Part shown: in pieces, positions 52,828 through 60,773 of the stretch | Position numbering within the stretch: the first letter of the stretch is position 1 | Layout of the letters: each line of letters opens with the position of its first letter | From: Streptomyces varsoviensis | Lineage (GTDB): Bacteria > Actinomycetota > Actinomycetes > Streptomycetales > Streptomycetaceae | DNA length: 64,000 nucleotides | Assembly (NCBI RefSeq): GCF_000718635.1 | Contig: NZ_JOBF01000006.1 | Location: forward strand, 221,630 to 285,629 | Reading direction: 5' to 3' | Position numbers and translations under genes: made by a program | Notes under the pieces: model-generated | Databases searched by the model: none | What the model saw: only the letters and a program-made list of their open reading frames with translations | What the model was told of the DNA's origin: nothing

Positions 52828-54174
52828 TCACAGGCCGCTGCCCAGGTTGGCCAGCCAGCCGAAGAGGCCGAAGACGCCGGCGGCGAGCGGCAGGCAGGCG
52901 ACGGCGAGGAAGGAGGCGAGGCCGCCGGGCCAGGTGGGGCGCTCGGGCTCGATGGGGCGCAGGGCCGCGCCGAAGGCGAGGAACAGCCCGCAGGCGACGA
53001 GGACGGCGCCCACGGCGAAGGCGGCCAGCGGCCCGGCGACGGTCGAGTCGAGCGTGTACTCGGGGACCTTGACGGCCAGCGCGAGGAGCCCCACGACGCC
53101 GGCCGCGAGCTGCGGGATCACGCCGGTCAGGACGCGTACGGAGCCGGCCTGGAGCAGCAGCCCCACGCTGACGACGCCGACCAGCGCGAGGCCGCAGGCG
53201 CCGCGGGAGGCGCTCAGGGTGAGCAGGGCGGCGGCGAGGACGGTGCCGGTCACGACGGAGAGCAGGGTGAGCAGCCCGTTGCCGCGGCGGACGACGGCGG
53301 CGATCTCGCCGGGGTCGAGGGCCTCGGCGCCGGTGTCCGGCCCGGAGGGCACGAGCACGGCGATCTGGCTGGTGATGCGGGGCAGCAGCCCGGCGAGCAT
53401 GAACAGCGCGGCGGCGACCACGGCGGCGGAGCCGGTCAGGCCCGCGTGCAGGGCGGTCAGCGGCACGACGAACAGCGCGACGGCGGCGGTGAGCAGTTGC
53501 AGCACCACGGTGGACGGGGCGGGGAGCGCGATGAGCCCGGCGAGGGCGCCGAGGACGGCGCAGAGCGAGACGAGGACCGGGGTCGTCACCGGTCCGTACA
53601 GGGGGGCGCCGAGGCCGACGCAGGCCAGCAGCGGGCAGGCGGCCAGCGCGAGGAGCTGGCGCACGCCCTGCGGTATCGGCCAGTTCTTGCGCTGGGCGTA
53701 CCAGGCGAGCAGCGCCGAGCAGAGCGCGGCGACTCCGAACAGCGCCACGGCCGGGGCCGCGAGGCGGTGCGCGCCGGTCCAGGCCGCGGCGGCGACCATG
53801 ACGGCGAGCCCGGAGCCCACGGCGAACTGGGCGCGGCGCCGCCCGTTCCACAGGCCGCCGTCGTCCTGGGCGCCCGCGACCTGCTCGTCGAGGTCGGTGA
53901 CGGTCAGCTCGCCGAGCTCCGCGGCCCGCTGGTCGCGCAGGTAGAGGATGGCGCCGTCCACGATGCCCGCGGCCGCCAGCGACTCGCCGGGGGCGAGGGG
54001 ACTGCCGCCCGACTCGGCCAGCGACCAGACCGGGGGCATGGCCTCGGGCTCGGTCTGGCCGCACAGTGTGGCGAGCCGGGAAGCGTACTCGGCGACCGGG
54101 GCCTGCGCGGGAAGCGCGAGGTCGACCCGCCTGCGTTCGCCGACCACGGTCACCCGGCAGCGTTCATCGGGCAC
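52828..54174 (-). CDS. eccD: EccD-like integral membrane component of the ESX system
   Basis: A 448-residue protein. The N-terminal 90 residues form a ubiquitin-like domain (CRVTVVGERRRVDLALP, ending ILYLRDQ) in the cytosol. About eleven transmembrane segments follow, from residue 115 on, the EccD layout. Its sequence is only distantly like mycobacterial EccD, as is normal in Streptomyces. It presumably forms the channel with EccC, together with EccB and EccE encoded elsewhere. It starts at ATG 54174, after a 131-base gap with a strong palindrome. It is the last gene before the AAA gene. Confidence 0.88.
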   Translation of the reverse strand: MPDERCRVTVVGERRRVDLALPAQAPVAEYASRLATLCGQTEPEAMPPVWSLAESGGSPLAPGESLAAAGIVDGAILYLRDQRAAELGELTVTDLDEQVAGAQDDGGLWNGRRRAQFAVGSGLAVMVAAAAWTGAHRLAAPAVALFGVAALCSALLAWYAQRKNWPIPQGVRQLLALAACPLLACVGLGAPLYGPVTTPVLVSLCAVLGALAGLIALPAPSTVVLQLLTAAVALFVVPLTALHAGLTGSAAVVAAALFMLAGLLPRITSQIAVLVPSGPDTGAEALDPGEIAAVVRRGNGLLTLLSVVTGTVLAAALLTLSASRGACGLALVGVVSVGLLLQAGSVRVLTGVIPQLAAGVVGLLALAVKVPEYTLDSTVAGPLAAFAVGAVLVACGLFLAFGAALRPIEPERPTWPGGLASFLAVACLPLAAGVFGLFGWLANLGSGL

Positions 54175-54230
54175 GGAGGTTTCCTTCGGTGTCGTCGGAC
54201 GGCACGGTCACGAACCCGCGGGATGCGGAG

Positions 54231-54254
54231 CGCCGCGGCCCGCGGGCCGCGGCG
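54231..54254 (-). promoter_or_regulatory. 24-bp perfect GC palindrome between WXG100 gene and eccD
   Basis: CGCCGCGGCCCG and its complement form an unbroken 24-base palindrome 52 bases after the WXG100 stop, followed by further GGGCCCGCGG inverted repeats. A hairpin here could slow or stop polymerase, or protect the upstream transcript, so that the small secreted protein is made in excess over EccD. It has no T run, so it is not a classic terminator. Confidence 0.55.
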
Positions 54255-54305
54255 GAGTGGAGGCTCCACGGGCCCGCGGGGGCCGCGGTGTGGGGCCGGC
54301 CCGTG

Positions 54306-54620
54306 TCAGTGCCGCCAGGTGGACATGTTGGACCACTCGGCGTCACTGTAGTTGTTCCAGTTCACGTGCATGGCGTTGGCGATCCGCCCGAGCACGCCCT
54401 CCGGTCCGAACAGCCCGTCGGCGGCGAGGTCCCACTCGTTCTGCATGTCCTGGTAGTACGTGGCGGCCTGGCTCTCGCGCCACGCGTCGACCAGGGGCGC
54501 CAACTGGGACTTCAGCGCCTGGAGTTCTCCGGAGATCTCCGCGGCCCTGGCGTTGAGCACCCCGCCCGCCGCCGCGAGCCCCTCGCCGACGTAGATCGGC
54601 GTGCCGTCGATATCGGCCAT
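54306..54620 (-). CDS. WXG100-like protein (WRE variant)
   Basis: A 104-residue helical-hairpin protein. The turn reads DAWRESQAATYY, with Trp kept and the Gly replaced. Near the C terminus YSDAE fits the YxxxE secretion signal, in WNNYSDAEW. The start ATG at 54620 is in frame with a GTG at 54626. It is 73 bases downstream of the next WXG100 gene and most likely its heterodimer partner. Confidence 0.85.
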   Translation of the reverse strand: MADIDGTPIYVGEGLAAAGGVLNARAAEISGELQALKSQLAPLVDAWRESQAATYYQDMQNEWDLAADGLFGPEGVLGRIANAMHVNWNNYSDAEWSNMSTWRH

Positions 54621-54693
54621 GAACACTCCTAGGAACGCGCCCGGAACCCCGGACGAATCGAGTAAGCGGAAGGCAAGTGGTCGCGGGGCCCGC

Positions 54694-55059
54694 TCAGTTG
54701 AAGTTGGTGCCGGCCGGCGCCTTGGGCACGTCCTCGCCGAGCGCGGCGAGGTTCGTGAGGTTCTGCTGCTCGGAGTCCTTGTAGTTGACGTAGTTGCCCT
54801 GCAGCCCCTTGGAGATCCCCTCCAGGGCGTCGTGGAGCATACGCGCGTAAATGTCGTACTCCGTCATCAGGGTCTGGAACTGGTTGTGCGCGAGCCCCTG
54901 CCAGCTCGCCTCCAAGCTGGTCACATAGGTCTTCAGCTCCGCCAACTGCCCGGCGATCTCCGCCGCCGTCGACATCGTGTTGCTGGAAGCGTTGGCCAGG
55001 TACTCGGGGGTCACCCGGTAGGTGACACCACCGACGCTCACAGAAGGCTGGTCAGCCAT
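54694..55059 (-). CDS. WXG100-family protein (first gene of the ESX locus)
   Basis: A 121-residue protein with the canonical turn EASWQGLAHNQF (WXG motif). YKDSE near the end, in NYVNYKDSEQQN, matches the YxxxE signal. The N-terminal 25 residues (SVGGVTYRVTPEYLANASS) are a short extension. It starts at ATG 55059 after AGAGGGG. It is the first gene of the minus-strand locus; its promoter must lie in the 55060-55478 region. Confidence 0.9.
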   Translation of the reverse strand: MADQPSVSVGGVTYRVTPEYLANASSNTMSTAAEIAGQLAELKTYVTSLEASWQGLAHNQFQTLMTEYDIYARMLHDALEGISKGLQGNYVNYKDSEQQNLTNLAALGEDVPKAPAGTNFN

Positions 55060-55238
55060 GGTGGAATCCGCCCCTCTTCGCTGATGCCCCAGCAGTCAAG
55101 CACCGCCCCACCCCCACTCGGGCCACGAGAACCCCGATGAGCACCATCTGAACAGGTTCTGACCATGCCAGGGGGGTAAGGGGGAGCACCCGGAACAGGG
55201 GGCGGGCGAGCGGGTGAGCGCCGGGCGGCGGGGCGGGC

Positions 55239-55304
55239 GCGACACGGACGGACGCGGCTGTGGGAGTGGAGGCGACACGGACGGACGCGGTTGCGGGGGT
55301 GGGG
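55239..55304. repeat. 33-bp tandem repeat in the divergent region
   Basis: Two units of 33 bases beginning GCGACACGGACGGACGCGG, differing at four positions near the end. They lie in the 419-base gap between the first ESX gene and the SOD-like gene. Confidence 0.8.
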
Positions 55305-55394
55305 GCGGGGCGTTGTCCGGATACTCGGTAGTGGGCAGCCCCTCTTCCCGCAATCATCCGTGGCGGCGAGGACTGTCCCAGGGCTCCCCTCCGT

Positions 55395-55412
55395 ATCGGA
55401 CGCGTATCCGAT
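55395..55412. promoter_or_regulatory. 18-bp inverted repeat upstream of the SOD-like gene
   Basis: ATCGGA-CGCGTA-TCCGAT, 67 bases before the SOD-like start. It suits a dimeric repressor or activator. The rest of 55060-55478 is GC-rich, with a poly-G stretch and no gene. Confidence 0.45.
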
Positions 55413-55478
55413 GCGCCCGACTGTCCTGCTCAGTCCGATCGTTCCGCCCATTTCGACCATCCTGCCCAGGGAGTGGAC

Positions 55479-56048
55479 ATGCCCTTCGTAGCGACGACGC
55501 TGACCGCGGCCATGGTCCTCGGGCCGACCGCGGCCCTCTGGCCGGCCGCGGGAGTGCACAGCACCACCGTGACCGTCGACGAGCACTTCGGGCCCGCGAG
55601 CCAGGCCCCGTACACGGCCGTCACCCACGATCCGGCCGCCGTGCCGGTGGGCGCGCGGGTGGTGGTCACCGAGCGGCGGCACGAGGGCGGCGGGACGACC
55701 GTCGCGCTGCGGCTGGAGGGGGTGCAGAAGAACCGCACGTTCGGCGCGCACGTGCACTCCAAGCCGTGCGGGGCCAAGCCGGCCGACTCCGGGCCGCACT
55801 ACCAGGACGTGCTCGACCCGAAGCAGCCCTCCACCGACCCCAAGTACGCCAACCCGCGCAACGAGGTGTGGCTGGACCTCACGACCGACGAGGACGGTGA
55901 CGGGCGGTCGCGGGCGGCTCAGCGCTGGCACTTCCGGTACGGGGAGGCGCGCTCCGTCGTCGTGCACGAGCACAAGACGGAGACCGAGCCCGGTCACGCC
56001 GGCATGGCCGGCGCCCGTCTGGCCTGCGTGAACGTCCCCTTCGCCTGA
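55479..56048 (+). CDS. Secreted Cu/Zn superoxide dismutase-like protein
   Basis: A 189-residue exported protein. The first 25 residues form a signal peptide (MPFVATTLTAAMVLGPTAALWPAAG). The rest has the SodC-like copper/zinc scaffold: FGAHVHSKPCG (His91, His93), GPHYQ (His107), a Gly/Asp-rich loop TTDEDGDG, and VVVHEH (His163, His165). The Cys in SKPCG and a second near the end (LACVNV) suit the structural disulfide. Not all canonical metal ligands can be checked by eye, so dismutase activity is likely, not certain. The ATG at 55479 has AGGGAG six bases upstream. Confidence 0.78.
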   Translation: MPFVATTLTAAMVLGPTAALWPAAGVHSTTVTVDEHFGPASQAPYTAVTHDPAAVPVGARVVVTERRHEGGGTTVALRLEGVQKNRTFGAHVHSKPCGAKPADSGPHYQDVLDPKQPSTDPKYANPRNEVWLDLTTDEDGDGRSRAAQRWHFRYGEARSVVVHEHKTETEPGHAGMAGARLACVNVPFA

Positions 56049-56175
56049 CGTCTGCGGACCGCCGCGCCGGCGGCGGCGCCCGCTCGACGGGCACCATGCG
56101 ACATACAGGGGTAAATTGGACAGGGCATCGGGGCATCACCGGCTGTGGTGATGAATCTCTGCGGAGGAACGAAAG

Positions 56176-56361
56176 ATGCTTGTCCAGACTCTGAAGCCCA
56201 CTGGCCTCGCACTCGACAAGGAAGCCCTCGGGCACCTGATGACCCAGCCCGAAACCGAAGTGAGCGACGCGCCGATCCCCGCGCCGGAAGGCGTCGGCGG
56301 TGGCAGCGGCGTGCTGCTGGCGGGGCTCATCATCTCGCCGAAGGCGCCGAAGCGCCGGTGA
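56176..56361 (+). CDS. 61-residue peptide, candidate RiPP or signal precursor
   Basis: A small peptide gene with an excellent ribosome site (GGAGG eight bases before ATG). The first 30 residues are acidic/hydrophobic, leader-like (TGLALDKEALGHLM). A Pro/Glu-rich stretch with VSDAPIPAPEGVGGG follows, then a hydrophobic segment (SGVLLAGLIISP) and a basic end KAPKRR. There is no Cys and only a few Ser/Thr, so lanthionine or thiopeptide chemistry is unlikely. The stop TGA overlaps the GTG start of the next gene (GTGA). I do not know a named family. The tight coupling to three genes, ending in a hydrolase, makes this the likely product or substrate of the operon. Confidence 0.7.
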   Translation: MLVQTLKPTGLALDKEALGHLMTQPETEVSDAPIPAPEGVGGGSGVLLAGLIISPKAPKRR

Positions 56362-57314
56362 TCTCCGAGCGGTCGCGGACCGCCCACAGCGAATCAGCCG
56401 GCCGATTGGCCGGCCGTGCCCTCGACGTCCTGCGGGGCGTCGAGGGCACGGCTGTGGTGGCGGCCCATATGACAGACGCTGACGACGCCGCCGACGCCGC
56501 TGTCGCCCTCGCCGCGGTGCGCCTGCTCGGCGCCGACGTCCTCGCCCCCTACGCGCTGACCGGCGCGCCCCTGCCCTTCGGCGAGGCCGAGGCCGTGCGC
56601 CTCGCGCTCGACGCGCTCCCGCCCGTACAGCCGCCGCCCGCCGCCCCGCCCGCGGGCGACGAGCAGACCTGGGTCCTGGCCTGGTCCGACTGGGGACTGG
56701 TCACCCTGCTGGGCGCGACCGACCCGGCCGCCGCCAACCCGACGGTCCGCACCAACCCGACGATCCGCACCAACCCGACGGCCCGCACCGATCCGACGGC
56801 GGCCCCGGATCACGCGATCCCGGATCACGCGGCCCCCGGTCAGGCCCCGGACCACGCGGCCCCCCATCTGGTGACCCCCGCCGACTCCCTTCCCCTCCAG
56901 CCGCCCCACCCCCAGGGCCCGCCCCTGTGCGACGACTCCGCGCCCCGCCACCTGCCGCCCACCGCGGACGACGGCCCGGACGGCCCCGTACGGGAAGGAT
57001 GGGCGCCCTGGTCCGTACGGCTGGGCCGGCTCGCCTCGCTCGCCCTCCCCGGCCTCGACGGGCCCGTGCACGAGGCCGCCCGGGCCGGCGCCCTGGGCCT
57101 CGCCCGCGGCGCGAGCCGGGCCACCCTGCGCCGCGACTTCGCCACCGCCGCCCGGATCACCCGCTGGCTGGCCTGGCTGCAAGCCGACGGCGTCGCGCTG
57201 CCGCTGGACCCGGCGCCCCTGACGAACTACATCCGCCTGGCCGGCGGCGACGGCGGGCGCCTCGCCCTCGACACCGCCATCGCCCGCCGGCTGCTCGGCC
57301 TGGAGCCCGTATGA
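56358..57314 (+). CDS. Unknown protein, second gene of the peptide operon
   Basis: A 318-residue protein starting at GTG within the overlap with the peptide gene. Two conserved-looking helical parts (about residues 12-110 and 225-318: AGRALDVLRGVEGTAVVAAHM, LGRLASLALPGLDG) flank a low-complexity middle. The middle contains three tandem copies of an 18-base unit (56736-56789) and Ala/Pro/His-rich repeats. It is soluble, with no signal peptide. I do not recognise a family. The ends resemble the next protein in style (helical, His-rich), so it may be a partner subunit of it. Confidence 0.7.
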   Translation: MISERSRTAHSESAGRLAGRALDVLRGVEGTAVVAAHMTDADDAADAAVALAAVRLLGADVLAPYALTGAPLPFGEAEAVRLALDALPPVQPPPAAPPAGDEQTWVLAWSDWGLVTLLGATDPAAANPTVRTNPTIRTNPTARTDPTAAPDHAIPDHAAPGQAPDHAAPHLVTPADSLPLQPPHPQGPPLCDDSAPRHLPPTADDGPDGPVREGWAPWSVRLGRLASLALPGLDGPVHEAARAGALGLARGASRATLRRDFATAARITRWLAWLQADGVALPLDPAPLTNYIRLAGGDGGRLALDTAIARRLLGLEPV

Positions 57315-58246
57315 CCGCCCTCCCGGTACGGACCGCGCACGAGATCAGCGGCCGGGCGCTGGCCTGGCTGCACGCCAACCGTGAGTACGGGGCGCTCTCC
57401 AGCGTCCCGCGCTCCGACGTCGGCGAGGAGGGCGAGACGTACAAGGCGCTCGCCGAGACGGCCCTCGCCGCCTCCCTCGTCCTGCGCGACGGCGCGGCCG
57501 GCACGACGGAACTCACCCTCGCCCGCGAACTGCTGGACTTCGGCTGGCGGCAACTGGGCGAAGGCACCCTGCTGTACGAGCGCCTGCTGCGGCACCCCCT
57601 CACGACCGACCCGATGGAGACCTACGCCCACTTCGTGCGCGCCGGCTACCGCCACGCCCTGCTGGACGGGCTCCTCGCCCACAACGCCGCCCTGCGGGCG
57701 ACCCACGCCTGCGAACACATCCCCAACCGCCGGCTCGCCGTCGCCAACGCCGCCCGCATCACCGGCCACGACCACGGCGCCGGGGCCCACGACTGGGCGT
57801 CGCTGACCCGTGCGACCTGGCTCGGCGCCATGCCCGAGCCCTGGCACATCGACTGGCTGACCGGCTACGCCGTCACCCACACCGTCTTCCACCTCACCGA
57901 CTGGGGCCGCCTGCCCGGCGGGCTCCCCGCCGACATCGCCGGCTACCTGCGCGACTGGCTGCCGATGTGGACGGACATCTGGGCCGAGACCAGCCAATGG
58001 GACCTCATGGCCGAGCTGATGATCGTCGGCAACTGCCTGCCCGACCCCGCCACCGAAGCCGAGGACTGGCAGCGGCTCGCGGAGCTCCAGCACGCCGACG
58101 GGCTGGTGCCCCGCGACGACAAGCCCGTCGACGACGACCCGGCCCAGCGCTTCGAGGACCACCAGCACACCACCATCGTCGCCGTCGTGGCCGGGACCAT
58201 CGCCGTCAACCGGGCCCTGAACGAGCCGGGGCGGGCGGCGGCGTGA
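57311..58246 (+). CDS. DUF6895-like protein, third gene of the peptide operon
   Basis: A 311-residue, mostly alpha-helical protein starting at ATG within an ATGA overlap with the previous stop. It carries the N-terminal LAWLHANREYGAL and the stretch TYKALAETALAASLVLRDG, and conserved-looking THACEHIPNRRLA, WHIDWLTGYAVTHTVFHLTDWG and WDLMAELMIVGNC blocks, which look like the family annotated as DUF6895. Several His and Glu in the second half could form a metal or active site. No function is established for the family. Confidence 0.7.
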   Translation: MTALPVRTAHEISGRALAWLHANREYGALSSVPRSDVGEEGETYKALAETALAASLVLRDGAAGTTELTLARELLDFGWRQLGEGTLLYERLLRHPLTTDPMETYAHFVRAGYRHALLDGLLAHNAALRATHACEHIPNRRLAVANAARITGHDHGAGAHDWASLTRATWLGAMPEPWHIDWLTGYAVTHTVFHLTDWGRLPGGLPADIAGYLRDWLPMWTDIWAETSQWDLMAELMIVGNCLPDPATEAEDWQRLAELQHADGLVPRDDKPVDDDPAQRFEDHQHTTIVAVVAGTIAVNRALNEPGRAAA

Positions 58247-59430
58247 CGGCTCTCTCCGGAACCCGCCCCGCCGCCGGCGTCCTGCCCGGACCCCCGCTAC
58301 CCGCCTCCCTGCTGTCCGCCGCCCCGGGCGCGAGCGCCGTCGTGGCCGGCCTGTACCACCGCGGGCGGCGCACCTTCCTCGCCCGCGGCAGCACCTCGTA
58401 CGAGACGGGGGAGGCAGATAAAGAGGGGGCCGAGGGGAGAGAGCCGGCCGACGCCCGTACGCGCTTCGAGATCGGCTCCCTCACCAAGACCTTCACCGCG
58501 CTGCTCCTCGCCGAACTCGCCGCGCGCGGCGAAGCGGGCCACCACGACAGCGCCGTACGCCATCTGCCGCCCGGCACCCGGTACCCGGCGGGCACCGAGG
58601 CCATCACCCTGACCCACCTGGCCACCCACACCTCCGGGCTCCCCCGGCTGCCCCCCGGCCTGCTCGCCACCGCCGGCCGCCGGCTCTTCACCAACCCCTA
58701 CGCGGCCTTCACCGGCGCGGACGCCCTGCGCTCGCTGGCCCGCACGCGGCTGCGCTTCCGGCCGGGCAGCCGCATGCTGTACTCCAACTTCGGCGTGGGG
58801 CTGCTGGGTCACGCCCTGTGCGGCGCGGCCGGCGGCGGGTCCTCGTACGAGGAGCTGCTGGCCTCCCGCGTCCTGGCTCCGCTAGGGCTCCGCGACACGA
58901 GTTGCGCGCCGCGCGCGAACGGCGACCCGCCCGAGGCCACCGGCTACCGGTACCGCAGGCCCCGCCCGCCCTTCGCCATCCCCGGCCTCCCCGCCGCCGG
59001 AACCGTCCGTTCCACGGCGCGCGACCTCCTCGCGTACGTCGAGGCGCTGACATGGCTGACATATACGGGCGCGACGCCACCGGGCCCGTCGGAGCTGCCG
59101 CAACCGCCGGAGCTGGCGGAACCGCCCGAACCGCCGTGCGCGGCACCCCCGGAGCCGCTGCGCGCGGCGCTGCGGGACGTCACCCGCCCCCGGCTCACCA
59201 TGCCGCGCGGAAAGGACGGCATCGCCCTGATCTGGAACGTCCGCCCCTGCCCGGACGGCTCCGTTCTCTACCACCACTCCGGCGGCACGGCCGGCTGCAC
59301 CGCCTTCGCCGGGTTCATCCCGCGCCACGACGCCGCCCTGGTCGCCCTCGCCAACTGCGCGCCGCAGTTCGGCAACAGACTGGTCCAGGAGGCGTACGAC
59401 GCACTGGCGGCGCTGGCCCGTACGACCTGA
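58243..59430 (+). CDS. Cytosolic serine hydrolase (beta-lactamase / class C PBP-like fold)
   Basis: A 395-residue enzyme. The catalytic motifs are S79-L-T-K82 (IGSLTKTF), Y180-S-N182 (MLYSNFGVGLLG) and HxG as H345-S-G347 (HHSGGTAGC). This fold includes beta-lactamases, D-amino acid peptidases and esterases. No signal peptide or membrane segment is visible, unusual for a cell-wall enzyme, so an intracellular peptide or ester substrate is suggested. It starts at GTG in a GTGA overlap with the previous gene. It may process the operon peptide. A Pro/Glu low-complexity loop lies at about residues 280-310. Confidence 0.88.
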   Translation: MTALSGTRPAAGVLPGPPLPASLLSAAPGASAVVAGLYHRGRRTFLARGSTSYETGEADKEGAEGREPADARTRFEIGSLTKTFTALLLAELAARGEAGHHDSAVRHLPPGTRYPAGTEAITLTHLATHTSGLPRLPPGLLATAGRRLFTNPYAAFTGADALRSLARTRLRFRPGSRMLYSNFGVGLLGHALCGAAGGGSSYEELLASRVLAPLGLRDTSCAPRANGDPPEATGYRYRRPRPPFAIPGLPAAGTVRSTARDLLAYVEALTWLTYTGATPPGPSELPQPPELAEPPEPPCAAPPEPLRAALRDVTRPRLTMPRGKDGIALIWNVRPCPDGSVLYHHSGGTAGCTAFAGFIPRHDAALVALANCAPQFGNRLVQEAYDALAALARTT

Positions 59431-59554
59431 CGACGCACTGGCGGCACCAACCCGCACACCCCGACGGCTCGGCGCCGGCGAGGCTCGGGAACCGGACAGC
59501 CGCGGCCCGACAACCCGCCGGTCAGTTCATCACAGTCGTCAGTAGAGTTGGCCG

Positions 59555-60730
59555 GTGAGCACTTCAAGGGCGCGCGCGAAGACGGTCACCCGCTCATGGC
59601 AACCGGTCACCGAGGTCGAGCGGGAGCTGATGGAGGCCGTGGGGCGCGGGGACAACAAGGGGTGTCTGCGGGTACTCGCGGGGGCCGATCTGGTCGGATA
59701 TGTCGCCAAGGACCAGGTCGACGCGGGCGGCGACGCCCCTTGGCGCAGCATCTCCAGCGGTTGCCTGATCGTCCGTACGGTCGGCGAGCGGCTGCCCCGC
59801 CGCCCCGGCACCGTCGCCGTACGCACCTCCTTGGACACTCTCGCCCGCGGTTGGGCCGACCCGCGCCTCGCCCTCCTCGTCAACCCGGGCACGCCCGTCG
59901 AGATGTACCTGACGGCCCGCCCGCGCGACCTGCTGCGCTGGAAGCGCCTCTCCAAGAAGGCCACCAGGGGCGTCCCGAAGAACGAGCGCCCCATGCGGCT
60001 GCTCACCAAGGCCACCGGCCCCCTGAGCGGCCCCCTGGCGCACGGGCTCGGCTGCGGGGCGCTGCTGGCCGTGACCAACGGCGTGATGTGGAACGACCTG
60101 GACGACGTCTACGACGACTACGAACAGGACCGCCAACTCCTGCGCGACCTGTGGGGCACGACGACCGCACGGGACTGGCAGGAGAACATGGACACGCTCC
60201 TGGCCGCCGAGAACAGCCCGGCGGAACCGGAATTCGCCCTCCGGGTACGGGCGCGGCTCACCCGCGCCTGGGGCGTACCGCCCGCCCACGAGGACTGGCG
60301 CCACGCCTGCACCGAGGCGCTCGACGAACTGTCGGCGCCGCCGAGCGCCGACGCCGAGGTCCAGCGCGTCATCGGGCGTGTCCTCGCCTACGAGGCGCGG
60401 TTCCGGGCGGACGGCCTGCTGCCGGCCGGCGGCGTCGTGCGCAGCGCGGTCGCCTACGACTACGGGCGCGGGGTCAACTTCGCCCGCTGGGGGTTCAGCG
60501 CGCGGCTGTGCGGCGCCGATGTCGCGCAGGCGGCGATCGTACGGGCGGGGGCGCTGAGCCGCGAACACTACGCGTCCTGGGCGGAGTTCTCGGCCGGTTA
60601 CGCGCTCGGCCGCCTGCTGCGGTTCGACGGCGACGAGTTCGGCGACTGGTACGCGAGCGTGCTGCGACCGCATCGGATGCTCATGGAGGACACGTCGGGC
60701 CCCTGGCGGTCCATCCCCTGGGAGGAGTAG
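59555..60730 (+). CDS. DUF1266 domain protein
   Basis: A 391-residue protein. From about residue 170 it has the helical DUF1266 pattern: YGRGVNFARWGFSAR, TTTARDWQENMDTL, FARWG, FSAGYALGRLLRFDG. The first 160 residues are a separate mixed region with LARGWADPRLALLVNPGTP, a SseB-like arrangement. It starts at GTG 59555, eight bases after AGAG. The DUF1266 family often lies in or near type VII or contact-dependent systems in Streptomyces, an association I recall but cannot test here. Orientation is shared with the peptide operon, but a 124-base gap separates them. Confidence 0.75.
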   Translation: MSTSRARAKTVTRSWQPVTEVERELMEAVGRGDNKGCLRVLAGADLVGYVAKDQVDAGGDAPWRSISSGCLIVRTVGERLPRRPGTVAVRTSLDTLARGWADPRLALLVNPGTPVEMYLTARPRDLLRWKRLSKKATRGVPKNERPMRLLTKATGPLSGPLAHGLGCGALLAVTNGVMWNDLDDVYDDYEQDRQLLRDLWGTTTARDWQENMDTLLAAENSPAEPEFALRVRARLTRAWGVPPAHEDWRHACTEALDELSAPPSADAEVQRVIGRVLAYEARFRADGLLPAGGVVRSAVAYDYGRGVNFARWGFSARLCGADVAQAAIVRAGALSREHYASWAEFSAGYALGRLLRFDGDEFGDWYASVLRPHRMLMEDTSGPWRSIPWEE

Positions 60731-60773
60731 AGGGGTTGGGGGCGGGGCCGACCGGCATAGCGGCCGGCTCCCT

